64,000 nt of DNA from Streptomyces sp. CBMA29 (GCF_014596445.1 NZ_MECL01000035.1:90525-154524); one strand, 5' to 3'. Shown: positions 43,919 through 52,625, counted from the first letter of the stretch. Notes: a model not told the origin generated them from the sequence alone. Program-made: numbers and translations.

Positions 43919-43954
43919 ATCGCCGGGCCGACCCATCGGGGTCGGCCCGGCGAT
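43919..43954 (+). terminator. Strong intrinsic terminator or attenuator
   Basis: ATCGCCGGGCCGAC (43919-43932) pairs perfectly with GTCGGCCCGGCGAT (43941-43954) across an eight-base loop and is followed by TGTTTTG. It lies 200 bases after the MFS stop and 106 bases before the free halogenase start. It is therefore either the end of the PKS operon or an attenuator in the halogenase leader. The rest of the gap 43717-44059 holds no gene. Confidence 0.8.
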
Positions 43955-44059
43955 TGTTTTGCATGCCCTTTTTCAGATGCCCGCGTGTGCCCTGGGAATT
44001 CGGCCACACACCCGTCGTTGATTCTCCGCGCCGTCCGCGCGGAGAGAGAGGGGCGCTCC

Positions 44060-45757
44060 GTGCCCAGCAAAGCCAAGGAATCCGTCCCGGTGAACAGCGC
44101 CTCCAAGACCCAGAACTGCGACGTCCTGATCATCGGCTCGGGCCTCGCGGGTTCGGTGAGCGCGGCGATCCTCGCCCGGCAGGGCAAGAACGTGGTCATG
44201 GTGGATGCCGCGACCCATCCGCGGATGGCGATCGGCGAGTCGATGACCCCGCAACTCATCGAGTGGCTGCACATCCTGGCGGTGCGCTTCGACGTACCGG
44301 AGATCAAGCACCTGCTGGACGTCAAGGCCGTCACCAAGAACATCGGCCCGACCCACGGCAAGAAGCAGAGCTTCGGTTTCATCAAGCACGAGAAGGGCCA
44401 GGAGCCCGACCCGCGCGACGCCACGATGTTCGTCATTCCCAAGGCGCTCACCGAGGCCGGTCACCTGTTCCGGCAGGACACCGACATGTACTTCTTCAAC
44501 GTGGCGGCCAAGTACGGCGCCACGACGCGGCAGAACTGGCGGGTCGCCGACCTGGACTTCGACGACTTCGGAGTGACGGTCACGGGGCAGAACGGCGAGG
44601 TCTTCAGGGCCCGTTACCTGATCGACGCGAGCGGCTTCCGCTCCCTGCTGGCCGAGAAGTTCGACCTGCGCGAGAAGCCCGCGCGCTTCAAGCACCACTC
44701 GCGGTCGATGTTCACCCACTACATCGGCATCAAGCCGTTCGACGAGGTCAGCCACCACCCGGAGAGCCTGCGCCCGCCGGCCAGCGCGCCCTGGCACGGC
44801 GGCACGCTGCACCACATGATCGAGCGCGGCTGGTTCTGGATCATCCCGTTCAACAACCACAAGGACTCCAAGAACCCGATCACCAGCATCGGGCTCACCA
44901 TGGACGAGCGGACGTATCCCAAGCCGAAGGACCGCACCCCCGAGGAGGAGTTCCAGGGCTTCCTCGACCAGTACCCGGCGGTGAAACGGCAGTTCGAGGG
45001 CGCCACGCGGGTCCGCGAGTGGGTCTCCACCGACCGGCTCCAGTACAGCTCGAGCAAGTCGATCGGCTACCGCTGGTGCCTGATGTCGCACGCGGCCGGC
45101 TTCCTCGACCCGCTGTTCTCGCGCGGTCTGTCCAACACCTTCGAGGTCGTCTACGCCCTGTGCTCCCGGCTGCTGCCCGCCCTGGACGACGACGACTTCG
45201 CCAACGAGCGTTTCCAGTACGTCGAGGACGTCGAGCGCGGCCTGCTGCACTTCAACGACGAGCTGGTGAACAGCTCGTACATCTCCTTCAGCCACTTCCC
45301 GCTGTGGAACGCGGTGTTCCGCGTCTGGGGCTCCTATCTCACCCCCGGCGCACTGCGGTTGATCCGGGCGCGGGCGCGGTATGAGGAGAGCGGCGACGTG
45401 AAATGGCTGGACGATTTGGAGAAGACCCCCAATCCGGGTCTTTGGTGGCCGAACAGCCCGGATTTCAAGCAAACCGTCGAAATCATGGCGGAGTCCTGCG
45501 AGAAGTACGAGGCCGGTGATATCGACGGCGACGCGGCGGCCAAAATGATCATGGACAGTCTCCGTGCTTCGGATGAACTCAACCCCGTTTTCGGATGGGA
45601 GGACCCAGAAATCAAATTCGTGTACCCGACCACCGCGATGATGGCTAAGTTCATGTACTGGGCCAACTTCAAGGCTCCGGGCGAGATGCGCGAACTGGGT
45701 CGCGACATGGTAAGCGGAATTGTGCGGTCCGGTCTGCGTGGGCAGAAGTTCGTCTGA
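44060..45757 (+). CDS. Free-standing flavin-dependent halogenase
   Basis: The 565-residue protein is a close paralogue of the C-terminal half of the fusion protein at 36651-39989. It has the FAD motif GSGLAG (26-31), a candidate catalytic Lys102 in KKQSFGF, WxWxIP (Trp258-Pro263, WFWIIP) and FxxPxxSxG (Phe348-Gly356, FLDPLFSRG). The last motif separates halogenases from related monooxygenases. It would chlorinate or brominate a phenolic ring using FADH2 from the cluster's flavin reductase. GTG 44060 is preferred over an upstream frame to 43850 that crosses the terminator. The gene has its own promoter region. Confidence 0.88.
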   Translation: MPSKAKESVPVNSASKTQNCDVLIIGSGLAGSVSAAILARQGKNVVMVDAATHPRMAIGESMTPQLIEWLHILAVRFDVPEIKHLLDVKAVTKNIGPTHGKKQSFGFIKHEKGQEPDPRDATMFVIPKALTEAGHLFRQDTDMYFFNVAAKYGATTRQNWRVADLDFDDFGVTVTGQNGEVFRARYLIDASGFRSLLAEKFDLREKPARFKHHSRSMFTHYIGIKPFDEVSHHPESLRPPASAPWHGGTLHHMIERGWFWIIPFNNHKDSKNPITSIGLTMDERTYPKPKDRTPEEEFQGFLDQYPAVKRQFEGATRVREWVSTDRLQYSSSKSIGYRWCLMSHAAGFLDPLFSRGLSNTFEVVYALCSRLLPALDDDDFANERFQYVEDVERGLLHFNDELVNSSYISFSHFPLWNAVFRVWGSYLTPGALRLIRARARYEESGDVKWLDDLEKTPNPGLWWPNSPDFKQTVEIMAESCEKYEAGDIDGDAAAKMIMDSLRASDELNPVFGWEDPEIKFVYPTTAMMAKFMYWANFKAPGEMRELGRDMVSGIVRSGLRGQKFV

Positions 45758-45800
45758 CCCCGCCCGGCAATTTCCATCTGACCGAAAGTGGAACAGCACC

Positions 45801-47309
45801 ATGATCAGTCGCAGAAAAGTCCTCGGTGCGGGCGCGACCGCGGTGGCTCTGTCAGGACTTGGGGCCACCGCCGGTTTCGCCGGCAGCGGGGCACCCTGGA
45901 GTCAGTTGCGCGCGCACCTCCAGGGCCGGCTCGTCCTGCCGACCGACTCCGGTTACACGACGGCGAAACAACTCGACCTGCAACAGTTCGACGTGATCAA
46001 CCCGCAGGCCGTCGCCTACTGCGTCAGCGCCGCCGATGTGGCGCTGACCCTGAAATTCGCGCAGGACAACTGCGTACCCTTCGCCGTGCGCAGCGGAGGG
46101 CACAGCGGCGGCGGGTACTCCACCAGCACCGGCCTGGTGATCGACGTCTCCGGGCTCAACTCCATATCCGTCGGCCAGAACACGGTGACCGTCGGCACCG
46201 GCGTCCAGGGCGTCGACGCCATCGACGCGCTCGCGCCGCACGGCAAGGCCATCATCGGCGGCTACTGCCCCACGGTCGCCGTCGGCGGCTTCTACCAGGG
46301 CGGCGGCCTGGGCGTGCTCACCCGCTCCTACGGCGTCGGCTCCGACCGGATCGCCTCGGCGAAGGTGGTGCTCGCGAGCGGCGACGTCGTCACCGCCTCA
46401 CCCACCCGGAACCGGGATCTCTACTGGGGCATACGCGGCGGTGGCGGCGGCAACTTCGGCGTCGTCACCTCGTACGACATCACCACCGTCAACGTCTCGC
46501 AGCTCGCCGTGGTCAATCTGAACTGGACCTTCGACAAGGCCGCCGACGTCCTGGACGGGTACGCGCGCTGGTCCGTCAACGCGCCGCGCACGCTCAGCGG
46601 CGGCGCCTTCCTCCAGCTCTTCGACGCCTCGCCGGGCGCGCCGGTCAACGTCATGGTCTTCGTCGCCTCCACCGGAACGACGGCCGAACTCACCAGCGAG
46701 GTCGCCCGGCTGGTGGCGCTGACCGGGGCACCGGCCAGCCAGACGCCCGCGAGCGTCGTGCCGTACCAGCCGCTCATGATGGGCTTCTTCCGGTGCGCGG
46801 CCGATGTGACCGCCTGCCACCGGGCCGACACCACGCCCGGCGGCACGCTTCCCCGGTCGGCGTTCGGCCTCCAGCGCAGCCGGTTCTTCAGCCGGCTGCC
46901 GTCGCGCAGCGTGTGGGACAACGCGGCGGCGCTCTTCGAGACCCTGCGGGTGCCCGGCCAGGCGCACCTCATGGAAGTGCTCCCGCTGGGCGGGGCGGTG
47001 AAGGATCTACGCCGTACCGACACCGCGTTCGTCCACCGCGACGCGCTGTTCACGGTGAACTTCCTCGTCGACATCGGGTCCCCGGACGCCGCCGACTCCG
47101 CGGGCAGGGCGGCGGGTCAGGCGTTCGTCGACAACGGCTTCCGCGTCATCGACCGGCAGTCCTCCGGCGAGACCTACCAGAACTTCATCGACCCGGAACT
47201 GCCCGACTGGCGGCAGGCGTACTACGCCGAGAACTACCCGCGGCTGTCGGCCGTGAAGCACCGCTACGACCCGCACGGCGCCTTCAGGTTCGCCCAGAGC
47301 ATCCGCTAG
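45801..47309 (+). CDS. Secreted FAD-linked oxidase of the berberine-bridge type
   Basis: The 502-residue protein has a twin-arginine signal (SRRKVLGAGATAVALSG), so it is exported folded. It then has a BBE-type FAD domain. Both residues for bicovalent FAD attachment are visible: His101 in SGGHSGGGYS and Cys156 in GGYCPTVAVGG. The C-terminal BBE segment (YAENYPRLSAVKHRYDP) is complete. Relatives such as AknOx and GilR oxidise late intermediates or sugars at the cell exterior. With no sugar genes here, a late oxidation of the aglycone is inferred. A strong hairpin follows. Confidence 0.92.
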   Translation: MISRRKVLGAGATAVALSGLGATAGFAGSGAPWSQLRAHLQGRLVLPTDSGYTTAKQLDLQQFDVINPQAVAYCVSAADVALTLKFAQDNCVPFAVRSGGHSGGGYSTSTGLVIDVSGLNSISVGQNTVTVGTGVQGVDAIDALAPHGKAIIGGYCPTVAVGGFYQGGGLGVLTRSYGVGSDRIASAKVVLASGDVVTASPTRNRDLYWGIRGGGGGNFGVVTSYDITTVNVSQLAVVNLNWTFDKAADVLDGYARWSVNAPRTLSGGAFLQLFDASPGAPVNVMVFVASTGTTAELTSEVARLVALTGAPASQTPASVVPYQPLMMGFFRCAADVTACHRADTTPGGTLPRSAFGLQRSRFFSRLPSRSVWDNAAALFETLRVPGQAHLMEVLPLGGAVKDLRRTDTAFVHRDALFTVNFLVDIGSPDAADSAGRAAGQAFVDNGFRVIDRQSSGETYQNFIDPELPDWRQAYYAENYPRLSAVKHRYDPHGAFRFAQSIR

Positions 47310-47352
47310 GGGCCCAGGGCCTGCTCTGACGGCGACACAGCGACATCCCTCT

Positions 47353-47399
47353 CACGACAGCGGGGTGGCCACGGACATCCGTGCCACCCCGCTGTCGTG
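47353..47399. terminator. Very long near-perfect hairpin
   Basis: CACGACAGCGGGGTGGC (47353-47369) pairs perfectly with 47383-47399. The inner sequence ACGGA-CA-TCCGT extends the stem, with only one bulged C (47370). There is no T-run. It ends the oxidase transcript or blocks read-through between the oxidase and the antiporter gene. A second small hairpin CGTCCGG/CCGGACG follows at 47400-47420. Confidence 0.75.
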
Positions 47400-47487
47400 C
47401 GTCCGGAGGCCGCCCGGACGCGTACCGCCCCGGCCCGTACCGCCCCGGCCCGCACCTCCCCGCCGCTCCCGTCCCCGGAGGACTGCG

Positions 47488-48879
47488 ATGAGAAGCATCG
47501 CGCTGCACAGCCTCGCGCCCCACAACGACCTGCAAGTCGCCACGATGCTGGCGGGTATCGCCTTCGTCCTGCTGGTCGGAGTGCTGCTCGGCACTCTCGC
47601 CAAGCGGGTCCGCCAGCCCGCGGTGATCGGCGAGATCCTCGCCGGTATCGCGCTCGGCCCCAGCCTGCTCGGGCTGCTGCCCGGCGACCTGTCGCACAAG
47701 CTGTTCCCCGCCGACGTACGGCCGCTGCTGTCCGCGGTCTCCAACGTGGGCCTGATGCTCTTCATGTTCATGGTGGGCTGGGAGTTCGAGAAGCGGATGC
47801 TGCGTCCGCACCGCGGTCTCGCCGCGTCGGTCTCGCTCTCCTCGGTCGCCTGCGCCTTCGGACTCGGCGTCGCGGTGGCCGCGCTGCTCTACCCGCACCA
47901 CAACACGGTGGCCGGGCACCACATCTCCTTCGTCACCTTCTCCACGTTCATGGGCGCGGCCATGTCGGTGACGGCCTTCCCCGTACTCGCCCGGATCCTC
48001 ACCGACAACCGGCTCACCCACACGCGGGTCGGCACCCTCGCCCTGGCCAGCGCCGCCGTGGACGACATCCTCGCCTGGTGCATGCTGGCGTACGTCTCCG
48101 CGCTGGTCACCTCCAGCGGCGCCGGTGACCTCTTCCAGGTGCTCGGCCTGAGCGCGGCCTACGTGCTCGGCATGTTCGTCCTCGTGCGGCCCGCGCTGGC
48201 CGCGGTGGTCAGGTTCTTCAGCGAACGCCAGCAGTGGCGGGCCCTGTTGGTGGTCATGGCGGCCGGTACCTTCCTGTCGTCCTACCTGACGACCTGGATC
48301 GGCATCCACGGCATCTTCGGCGCCTTCCTCTTCGGCTTCATCATGCCGCGCGAGCCCGCGCTCCAGCTCGCCGAGCACCTGCGCAAGCCGCTCGACCACG
48401 TCAGCCTGATCCTGCTGCCGGTGTTCTTCATCGTCACCGGCCTCGGCGTCGACATCAACGGCCTGCACGCCCGGCAGTACCTGGAGCTGGCCGCGATCCT
48501 GGTCGTCGCCTGCGCGGGCAAGCTGCTCGGCGCGATGGTGCCCGCCCGGCTGTTCGGCCTGTCCTGGCGGGAGTCCAGGGCGCTCGGCCTGCTGATGAAC
48601 ACCCGAGGACTGACCGAGCTGATCATCCTCAACACCGCCGTCCAACTCGGCGTCCTGGACAGCCAGATGTTCACCATGATGGTGATCATGGCGCTGGTCA
48701 CGACCGCGCTGGCCGGTCCGCTGCTGCCCAAGAGCAGCGAGCTGATGGCCACCTCGACGGTGGACGTCGAGGTCGGCGAGGCGGAGCCGGCGGGTAAGGC
48801 CGAGGCGGGGGCCGGTTCCGGGGCCGGTTCAGGGGCCGGTTCCGGGGCCGTGGCGGCGGGCGGGAAGGGGCGCTCGTGA
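47488..48879 (+). CDS. Cation:proton antiporter, CPA2/KefB type (first copy)
   Basis: The 463-residue protein has about 12-13 transmembrane helices of the Na+/H+ or K+/H+ exchanger fold. Conserved features include RQPAVIGEILAGIALGPSLLG near the start, the membrane acidic pair region ASAAVDDILAW, and NTRGLTELIILN late. It lacks a TrkA-N domain and ends in a Gly/Ala/Ser repeat tail (GAGSGAGS). ATG 47488 follows GGAGGA. The gene overlaps the flavin reductase start as GTGA, so it is expressed with the tailoring enzymes. Confidence 0.9.
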   Translation: MRSIALHSLAPHNDLQVATMLAGIAFVLLVGVLLGTLAKRVRQPAVIGEILAGIALGPSLLGLLPGDLSHKLFPADVRPLLSAVSNVGLMLFMFMVGWEFEKRMLRPHRGLAASVSLSSVACAFGLGVAVAALLYPHHNTVAGHHISFVTFSTFMGAAMSVTAFPVLARILTDNRLTHTRVGTLALASAAVDDILAWCMLAYVSALVTSSGAGDLFQVLGLSAAYVLGMFVLVRPALAAVVRFFSERQQWRALLVVMAAGTFLSSYLTTWIGIHGIFGAFLFGFIMPREPALQLAEHLRKPLDHVSLILLPVFFIVTGLGVDINGLHARQYLELAAILVVACAGKLLGAMVPARLFGLSWRESRALGLLMNTRGLTELIILNTAVQLGVLDSQMFTMMVIMALVTTALAGPLLPKSSELMATSTVDVEVGEAEPAGKAEAGAGSGAGSGAGSGAVAAGGKGRS

Positions 48880-49424
48880 GCACGCCCTCCGACCAGGTGC
48901 TGCACCAGCCGGAGCCGGTGGAGGGCAGGCTGCTGCGCAATGTGTGCGGCCTGTTCGTCACCGGCGTCACCGTCATCACCAGCGGCGCTGAAGGGCGTTC
49001 GGAGGGAACGACGGTCAACTCGTTCACCTCCGTCTCGCTCGACCCGCCGCTCGTGCTGTTCTGCCTGCACAAGGAGTCGCGGCTGCGCGCGGTCATCGAC
49101 GAGGCCGGCTCCTTCGTGGTGAATTTCCTGTCGGGACCGCAGGAGCCGCTGGCCCGCGCCTTCGCGGGCAAGGGCACCTCGGCCGTCAAGGACGTGCCCC
49201 ACCACCACTCGGCCGAGGGCATGCCGGTGCTCAGCGAGGCACTGGCCTTCCTGGCCTGCCGCCTGGACAAGGAGTTCGACGGCGGCGACCACACCATCTT
49301 CGTCGGCCGCGTCGTCGAACTCGGCGTGCCCCGCGAGTACCAGGAACCGCTCATCTTCTTCCGCGGCTCGCTGGGCGCGCTGGAGGAGGAGCCGCGGGGA
49401 GCGCACCCGATCTTCGACGGCTGA
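48876..49424 (+). CDS. Flavin reductase (FMN/FAD:NADH)
   Basis: The 182-residue protein is a flavin reductase-like split barrel: LRNVCGLFVTGVTVITSG, GTTVNSFTSVSLDPPLVLFCL, SFVVNFLS, and the C-terminal GDHTIFVGRVVELG. It supplies reduced flavin to two-component partners. In this cluster those are most likely the halogenase domains, which cannot reduce flavin themselves, and possibly the ABM protein next door. GTG 48876 overlaps the antiporter stop. Confidence 0.94.
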   Translation: MSTPSDQVLHQPEPVEGRLLRNVCGLFVTGVTVITSGAEGRSEGTTVNSFTSVSLDPPLVLFCLHKESRLRAVIDEAGSFVVNFLSGPQEPLARAFAGKGTSAVKDVPHHHSAEGMPVLSEALAFLACRLDKEFDGGDHTIFVGRVVELGVPREYQEPLIFFRGSLGALEEEPRGAHPIFDG

Positions 49425-49489
49425 GCGGGCCCGCGCGTCAGCCATCCACGTCACGTCACGCACCGCCCATGACGACGAGAGGACACACC

Positions 49490-49864
49490 ATGGCGTTCGC
49501 ATTCGAGGCCGTCGACCCGAAGGTCTCCTTCGAGACCCAGCTCCAGCAGGAGGACTCGGGCACCGTCGTACTCATCAACACCCTTGTCGTGCCCGAGGGG
49601 CAGATGGACAAGACCCTGGAGAGCTGGGCGCTCGACGCCGCCTACATGAAGTCCTGTGACGGCTGCATCTCCACCCAGCTCCACCGCGGCACCGCGGGCA
49701 GCGACACCCTGGTCAACATCGCGGTCTGGGAGTCGACCTCCTCGCTGCTGGCGGCCTTCATGTCGGCCGAGTTCCAGGAGAAGGCCGGCGCCTACCCCGA
49801 CGGTCTGCTCGCGCGGCCGTTCATCGCGGAGAAGGTCGCCGTCCAGGGGATCTGCGTGGCGTAG
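49490..49864 (+). CDS. ABM-domain monooxygenase-like small protein
   Basis: The 124-residue protein has the dimeric alpha+beta barrel pattern of antibiotic-biosynthesis monooxygenases: TVVLINTLVVPEGQMDKTLESW, then LVNIAVWESTSSLLAAF. ATG 49490 has a GAGAGGA ribosome site. Cofactor-free ABM enzymes oxidise anthrones to quinones. Larger flavin-using relatives (JadG/AlpJ/GilOII) cleave ring B in angucyclines, and adjacency to a flavin reductase makes that worth testing. Length favours the small quinone-forming or accessory type. Confidence 0.8.
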   Translation: MAFAFEAVDPKVSFETQLQQEDSGTVVLINTLVVPEGQMDKTLESWALDAAYMKSCDGCISTQLHRGTAGSDTLVNIAVWESTSSLLAAFMSAEFQEKAGAYPDGLLARPFIAEKVAVQGICVA

Positions 49865-49908
49865 GGCTCGCCCGACCCGGCCACCGCGCATCAGTGAGGA
49901 GTTCTTCG

Positions 49909-51324
49909 ATGAGTGCGATCAGCGTCGCCGCGGAAACCGTCGATCCCCTTCCGCAGCACACACTGCTGGTGTTCCTGCTCCAGATCGGCGCCCTGCTCGT
50001 CCTGGCCCTCGTGCTGGGACGGCTGGCGAGCAGGCTCGGCATGCCGACCGTTGTCGGAGAACTGGCCTCGGGCGTCCTGCTCGGGCCCTCGCTCCTGCTG
50101 CACGCGGCGCCGGGCCTGTCCGGCTGGCTCTTCCCACGCGACCCCACCCAGATGCACCTGCTGGACGCCGTCGGCCAGCTCGGCGTGCTGCTGCTCGTCG
50201 GCTTCACCGGCATGCACCTGGACCTGAAGGTGGTCCGCAGACAGGGCGGCAAGGCGGCGGGCGTCAGCGCCGCCGCCCTGCTGCTGCCCCTGGCGCTCGG
50301 CGTGTGGCTCGGTTACGCGCTGCCGGGCGAACTGCGGCCGGGCGACGCCGATCCGGCGGTCTTCGCCTGGTTCGTCGGCGTCGCCATGTGCGTCAGCTCG
50401 ATCCCGGTGATCGGCCGGGTGCTGGTCGACATGAAGCTGATCCACCGCAATGTCGGCCAGATGATCCTGGTCGTCGGCACCGTCGACGACGCCGTCGGCT
50501 GGCTGCTGGTCTCCGTCGTCACCGCGATGGCCACCACCGGAGTCGGCGGGAGCGAGATCGCCACCCCGCTGTGGCACCTCGCCGTCGTCATCGTCGTCCT
50601 GCTGACCGGCGGCCGGTGGCTGGTCGGCTGGGTCCTGCGCCGGGCCGAGCGCTCCGGTTCGCGCGGCGTGACCATCTCCGCCACCGTCATCCTGCTCGTA
50701 CTGGCGGGCGCGGGCGCCCAGGCGCTCGGTTTCGAGGCGGTGTTCGGCGCCTTCCTGTGCGGCATCCTGATCGGCTCGCGCGGTACGGACGCGCAGGCAC
50801 GGCAGTTGGAACCGCTGAACGCCACGGTGCTGTCCTTCCTGTCCCCGCTGTTCTTCGCGCTCGCCGGGCTGCGGATCGACCTGACGTCGCTGACGCGCCC
50901 GAAGATCGCGCTGTGGGGACTGGCCGCGCTGGCGGTCGCCGTCGCCGGGAAATTCCTCGGCGCCTTCATCGGCAGCGCCTTCAGCCGGCTCACCCGCTGG
51001 GAGGCCCTGGCGCTCGGCGCCGGGATCAACGCGCGCGGGGTGATCCAGGTGGTCATCGCCGTGGTCGGCGTCCGGCTCGGCCTGCTGACCACCGCGATGT
51101 ACAGCATCATCGTGCTGATCGCGATCCTCACCCCGCTGATGGCGCCGCCGATCCTGCGGGTCGCGATGAAGCGGATCGAGAGCACGGCGGACGAGGAACT
51201 GCGCGAGCAGCGGGTACTGGCCCTGCAAGGAGTTCCGGAGGGGCTGTCAGAACCCGAGGCGTCTGATCCGGCGGCCGATGCCACCGTCACCCGAGAACGC
51301 GGCGTCCCGGTCCACCCCACGTGA
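49909..51324 (+). CDS. Cation:proton antiporter, CPA2 type (second copy)
   Basis: The 471-residue membrane protein has the same exchanger fold as the protein at 47488-48879 but is not a close copy: MPTVVGELASGVLLGPSLLLH near the start, GTVDDAVGWLLVSVV in the core and GINARGVIQVVIAVVG late. ATG 49909 has a GAGGAG ribosome site. Two such exchangers in one polyketide cluster are unusual. They may protect against an ionophoric or electrophilic product, or feed proton gradient to the exporter; this is inference. Confidence 0.9.
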   Translation: MSAISVAAETVDPLPQHTLLVFLLQIGALLVLALVLGRLASRLGMPTVVGELASGVLLGPSLLLHAAPGLSGWLFPRDPTQMHLLDAVGQLGVLLLVGFTGMHLDLKVVRRQGGKAAGVSAAALLLPLALGVWLGYALPGELRPGDADPAVFAWFVGVAMCVSSIPVIGRVLVDMKLIHRNVGQMILVVGTVDDAVGWLLVSVVTAMATTGVGGSEIATPLWHLAVVIVVLLTGGRWLVGWVLRRAERSGSRGVTISATVILLVLAGAGAQALGFEAVFGAFLCGILIGSRGTDAQARQLEPLNATVLSFLSPLFFALAGLRIDLTSLTRPKIALWGLAALAVAVAGKFLGAFIGSAFSRLTRWEALALGAGINARGVIQVVIAVVGVRLGLLTTAMYSIIVLIAILTPLMAPPILRVAMKRIESTADEELREQRVLALQGVPEGLSEPEASDPAADATVTRERGVPVHPT

Positions 51325-51362
51325 CATGCCCCACGTGGGCGGGACCGGGACAGCCGCTGGTG

Positions 51363-52454
51363 TCAACTCGCCTGCGGACCGGCCTCGTCGGTGTCGATGT
51401 CGGTATCGGTGTCGCCGTCGCCCGGCTCGATCGCCTTCGTCGTCTCCGCGGCCTCGATCTGCCCCGACCCGGCGTTTGCGTCGCTGTCGTCCAGGCCGTC
51501 CAGGCCGTCCAGCCGTACCCGGGAGAGCTTGTCCGGGTTGGTGACCAGATAGATGTCGGTGACCTGGTCGTTGCTCGGGTTGAGGTCCATGACCATGACC
51601 GCGTAGGGGGAGTCGCCGGAGAAGACCACGGCGGACGGGTCGCCGTTGACGTGCCGGTAGCGGATGTCGAGGGCTTCCGGCAGCCGGCTGGTGGCGTAAC
51701 CGTTCAGCAGCCGGGCGACCTTGTCGCGGCCGGTGACCGGGCGCAGCGCGGAGCGGACCTTGCCGCCGCCGTCGGTCCACATCGTCACGTCCGGCGCGAG
51801 CAGGCTCATCAGGTCGGCGATGTCACCGCCGAGCGCGGCGGCCACGAAGCGCTCGGTGACCTGCTGCTGGAGGTGCGGGTCGGCCTGGTACCGGGGCCGC
51901 CTGGCCTGGACGTGTTCGCGGGCCCGGTGGGCGAGCTGCCGAATCGCGGACGGGCTGCGGCCGAGAATTTCGGAGATCTCCGTATGCGCGTAACCGAACA
52001 CCTCGTGCAACACGAACACCGCGCGTTCCAGCGGCGTCAGCGTCTCCAGAATGACCAACAGTGCCATGGACACGGATTCGTTGCGCAGCGCGGATTCCTC
52101 GGCGTCCGTCGCCCGCGCCGCCTGCGGGGCGTCGCGTGCTTCCGGAATCTGCGTGATCAGCGGCTCGGGCAGCCAGGGCCCGATGTACGTCTCGCGGCGG
52201 CGGCTGATCGTCGCCTGCCGGGCGAGCGCCTGGTTGACCGCGATGCGCACCAGGTACGCGCGCGGGTTGTCGATCTCCTCGGCGTGCGGCTGGCGGACTC
52301 TGCGCGCCCAGGCCAGCCAGGTCTCCTGAAGGACGTCCTCGGTGTCCGAGACGCTGCCGAGCAGGTTGTAGACCACCGAGAACAGTAACTCCCGATGACC
52401 CACGAACACCCGTGTGGCGGTGTCGTCGGGCAGCTCCGCCGGGTTGTCGGACAT
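51363..52454 (-). CDS. ECF sigma factor with SnoaL-like C-terminal domain (ECF41/SigJ type)
   Basis: The 363-residue protein has sigma region 2 (LLGSVSDTEDVLQETWLAW), region 4 (LTPLERAVFVLHEVFGYAHTEISEILG) and a C-terminal SnoaL-like domain of about 120 residues, as in ECF41 factors, where this domain controls activity in place of an anti-sigma factor. An Asp/Thr-rich tail follows. A TGTCACA-type promoter of its own class lies 40-70 bases upstream. It is divergent from a DDN-like gene and convergent with the PKS cluster, so its link to the pathway is uncertain. Confidence 0.9.
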   Translation of the reverse strand: MSDNPAELPDDTATRVFVGHRELLFSVVYNLLGSVSDTEDVLQETWLAWARRVRQPHAEEIDNPRAYLVRIAVNQALARQATISRRRETYIGPWLPEPLITQIPEARDAPQAARATDAEESALRNESVSMALLVILETLTPLERAVFVLHEVFGYAHTEISEILGRSPSAIRQLAHRAREHVQARRPRYQADPHLQQQVTERFVAAALGGDIADLMSLLAPDVTMWTDGGGKVRSALRPVTGRDKVARLLNGYATSRLPEALDIRYRHVNGDPSAVVFSGDSPYAVMVMDLNPSNDQVTDIYLVTNPDKLSRVRLDGLDGLDDSDANAGSGQIEAAETTKAIEPGDGDTDTDIDTDEAGPQAS

Positions 52455-52493
52455 GGTGGGCCTCCCAGTGTGACGCGCGCTCCTGTCACCTGA

Positions 52494-52521
52494 GATGAAT
52501 GACCCCTGCCCGAGTGTGACA
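52494..52521 (-). promoter_or_regulatory. ECF41-type autoregulatory promoter candidate
   Basis: On the minus strand TGTCACA (52521-52515) is followed by 17 bases and CATC (52497-52494), one base away from the TGTCACA-N16/17-CGTC pattern of ECF41 promoters. The sigma start codon lies 40 bases downstream. A nearby GTGAC (52470-52474) / GTCAC (52485-52489) inverted repeat could be a further site. A pure-pyrimidine tract, broken by one G, lies at 52562-52595 on the other side. Confidence 0.5.
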
Positions 52522-52625
52522 TCGGCCGGGAATGATGTTGCGCTATTACGGACCGCTGTCGTTTTTCTTCTCTCTTTTCTCCGTTCTTTTTCCCCGTGCG
52601 AGTCCCTCAAAGAAGGAGCACAGTC

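Noticed and set aside
43850..44059. In-frame upstream extension of the free halogenase
   Set aside because: It would translate through the strong terminator hairpin and palindrome; the aligned paralogue begins near the GTG at 44060.
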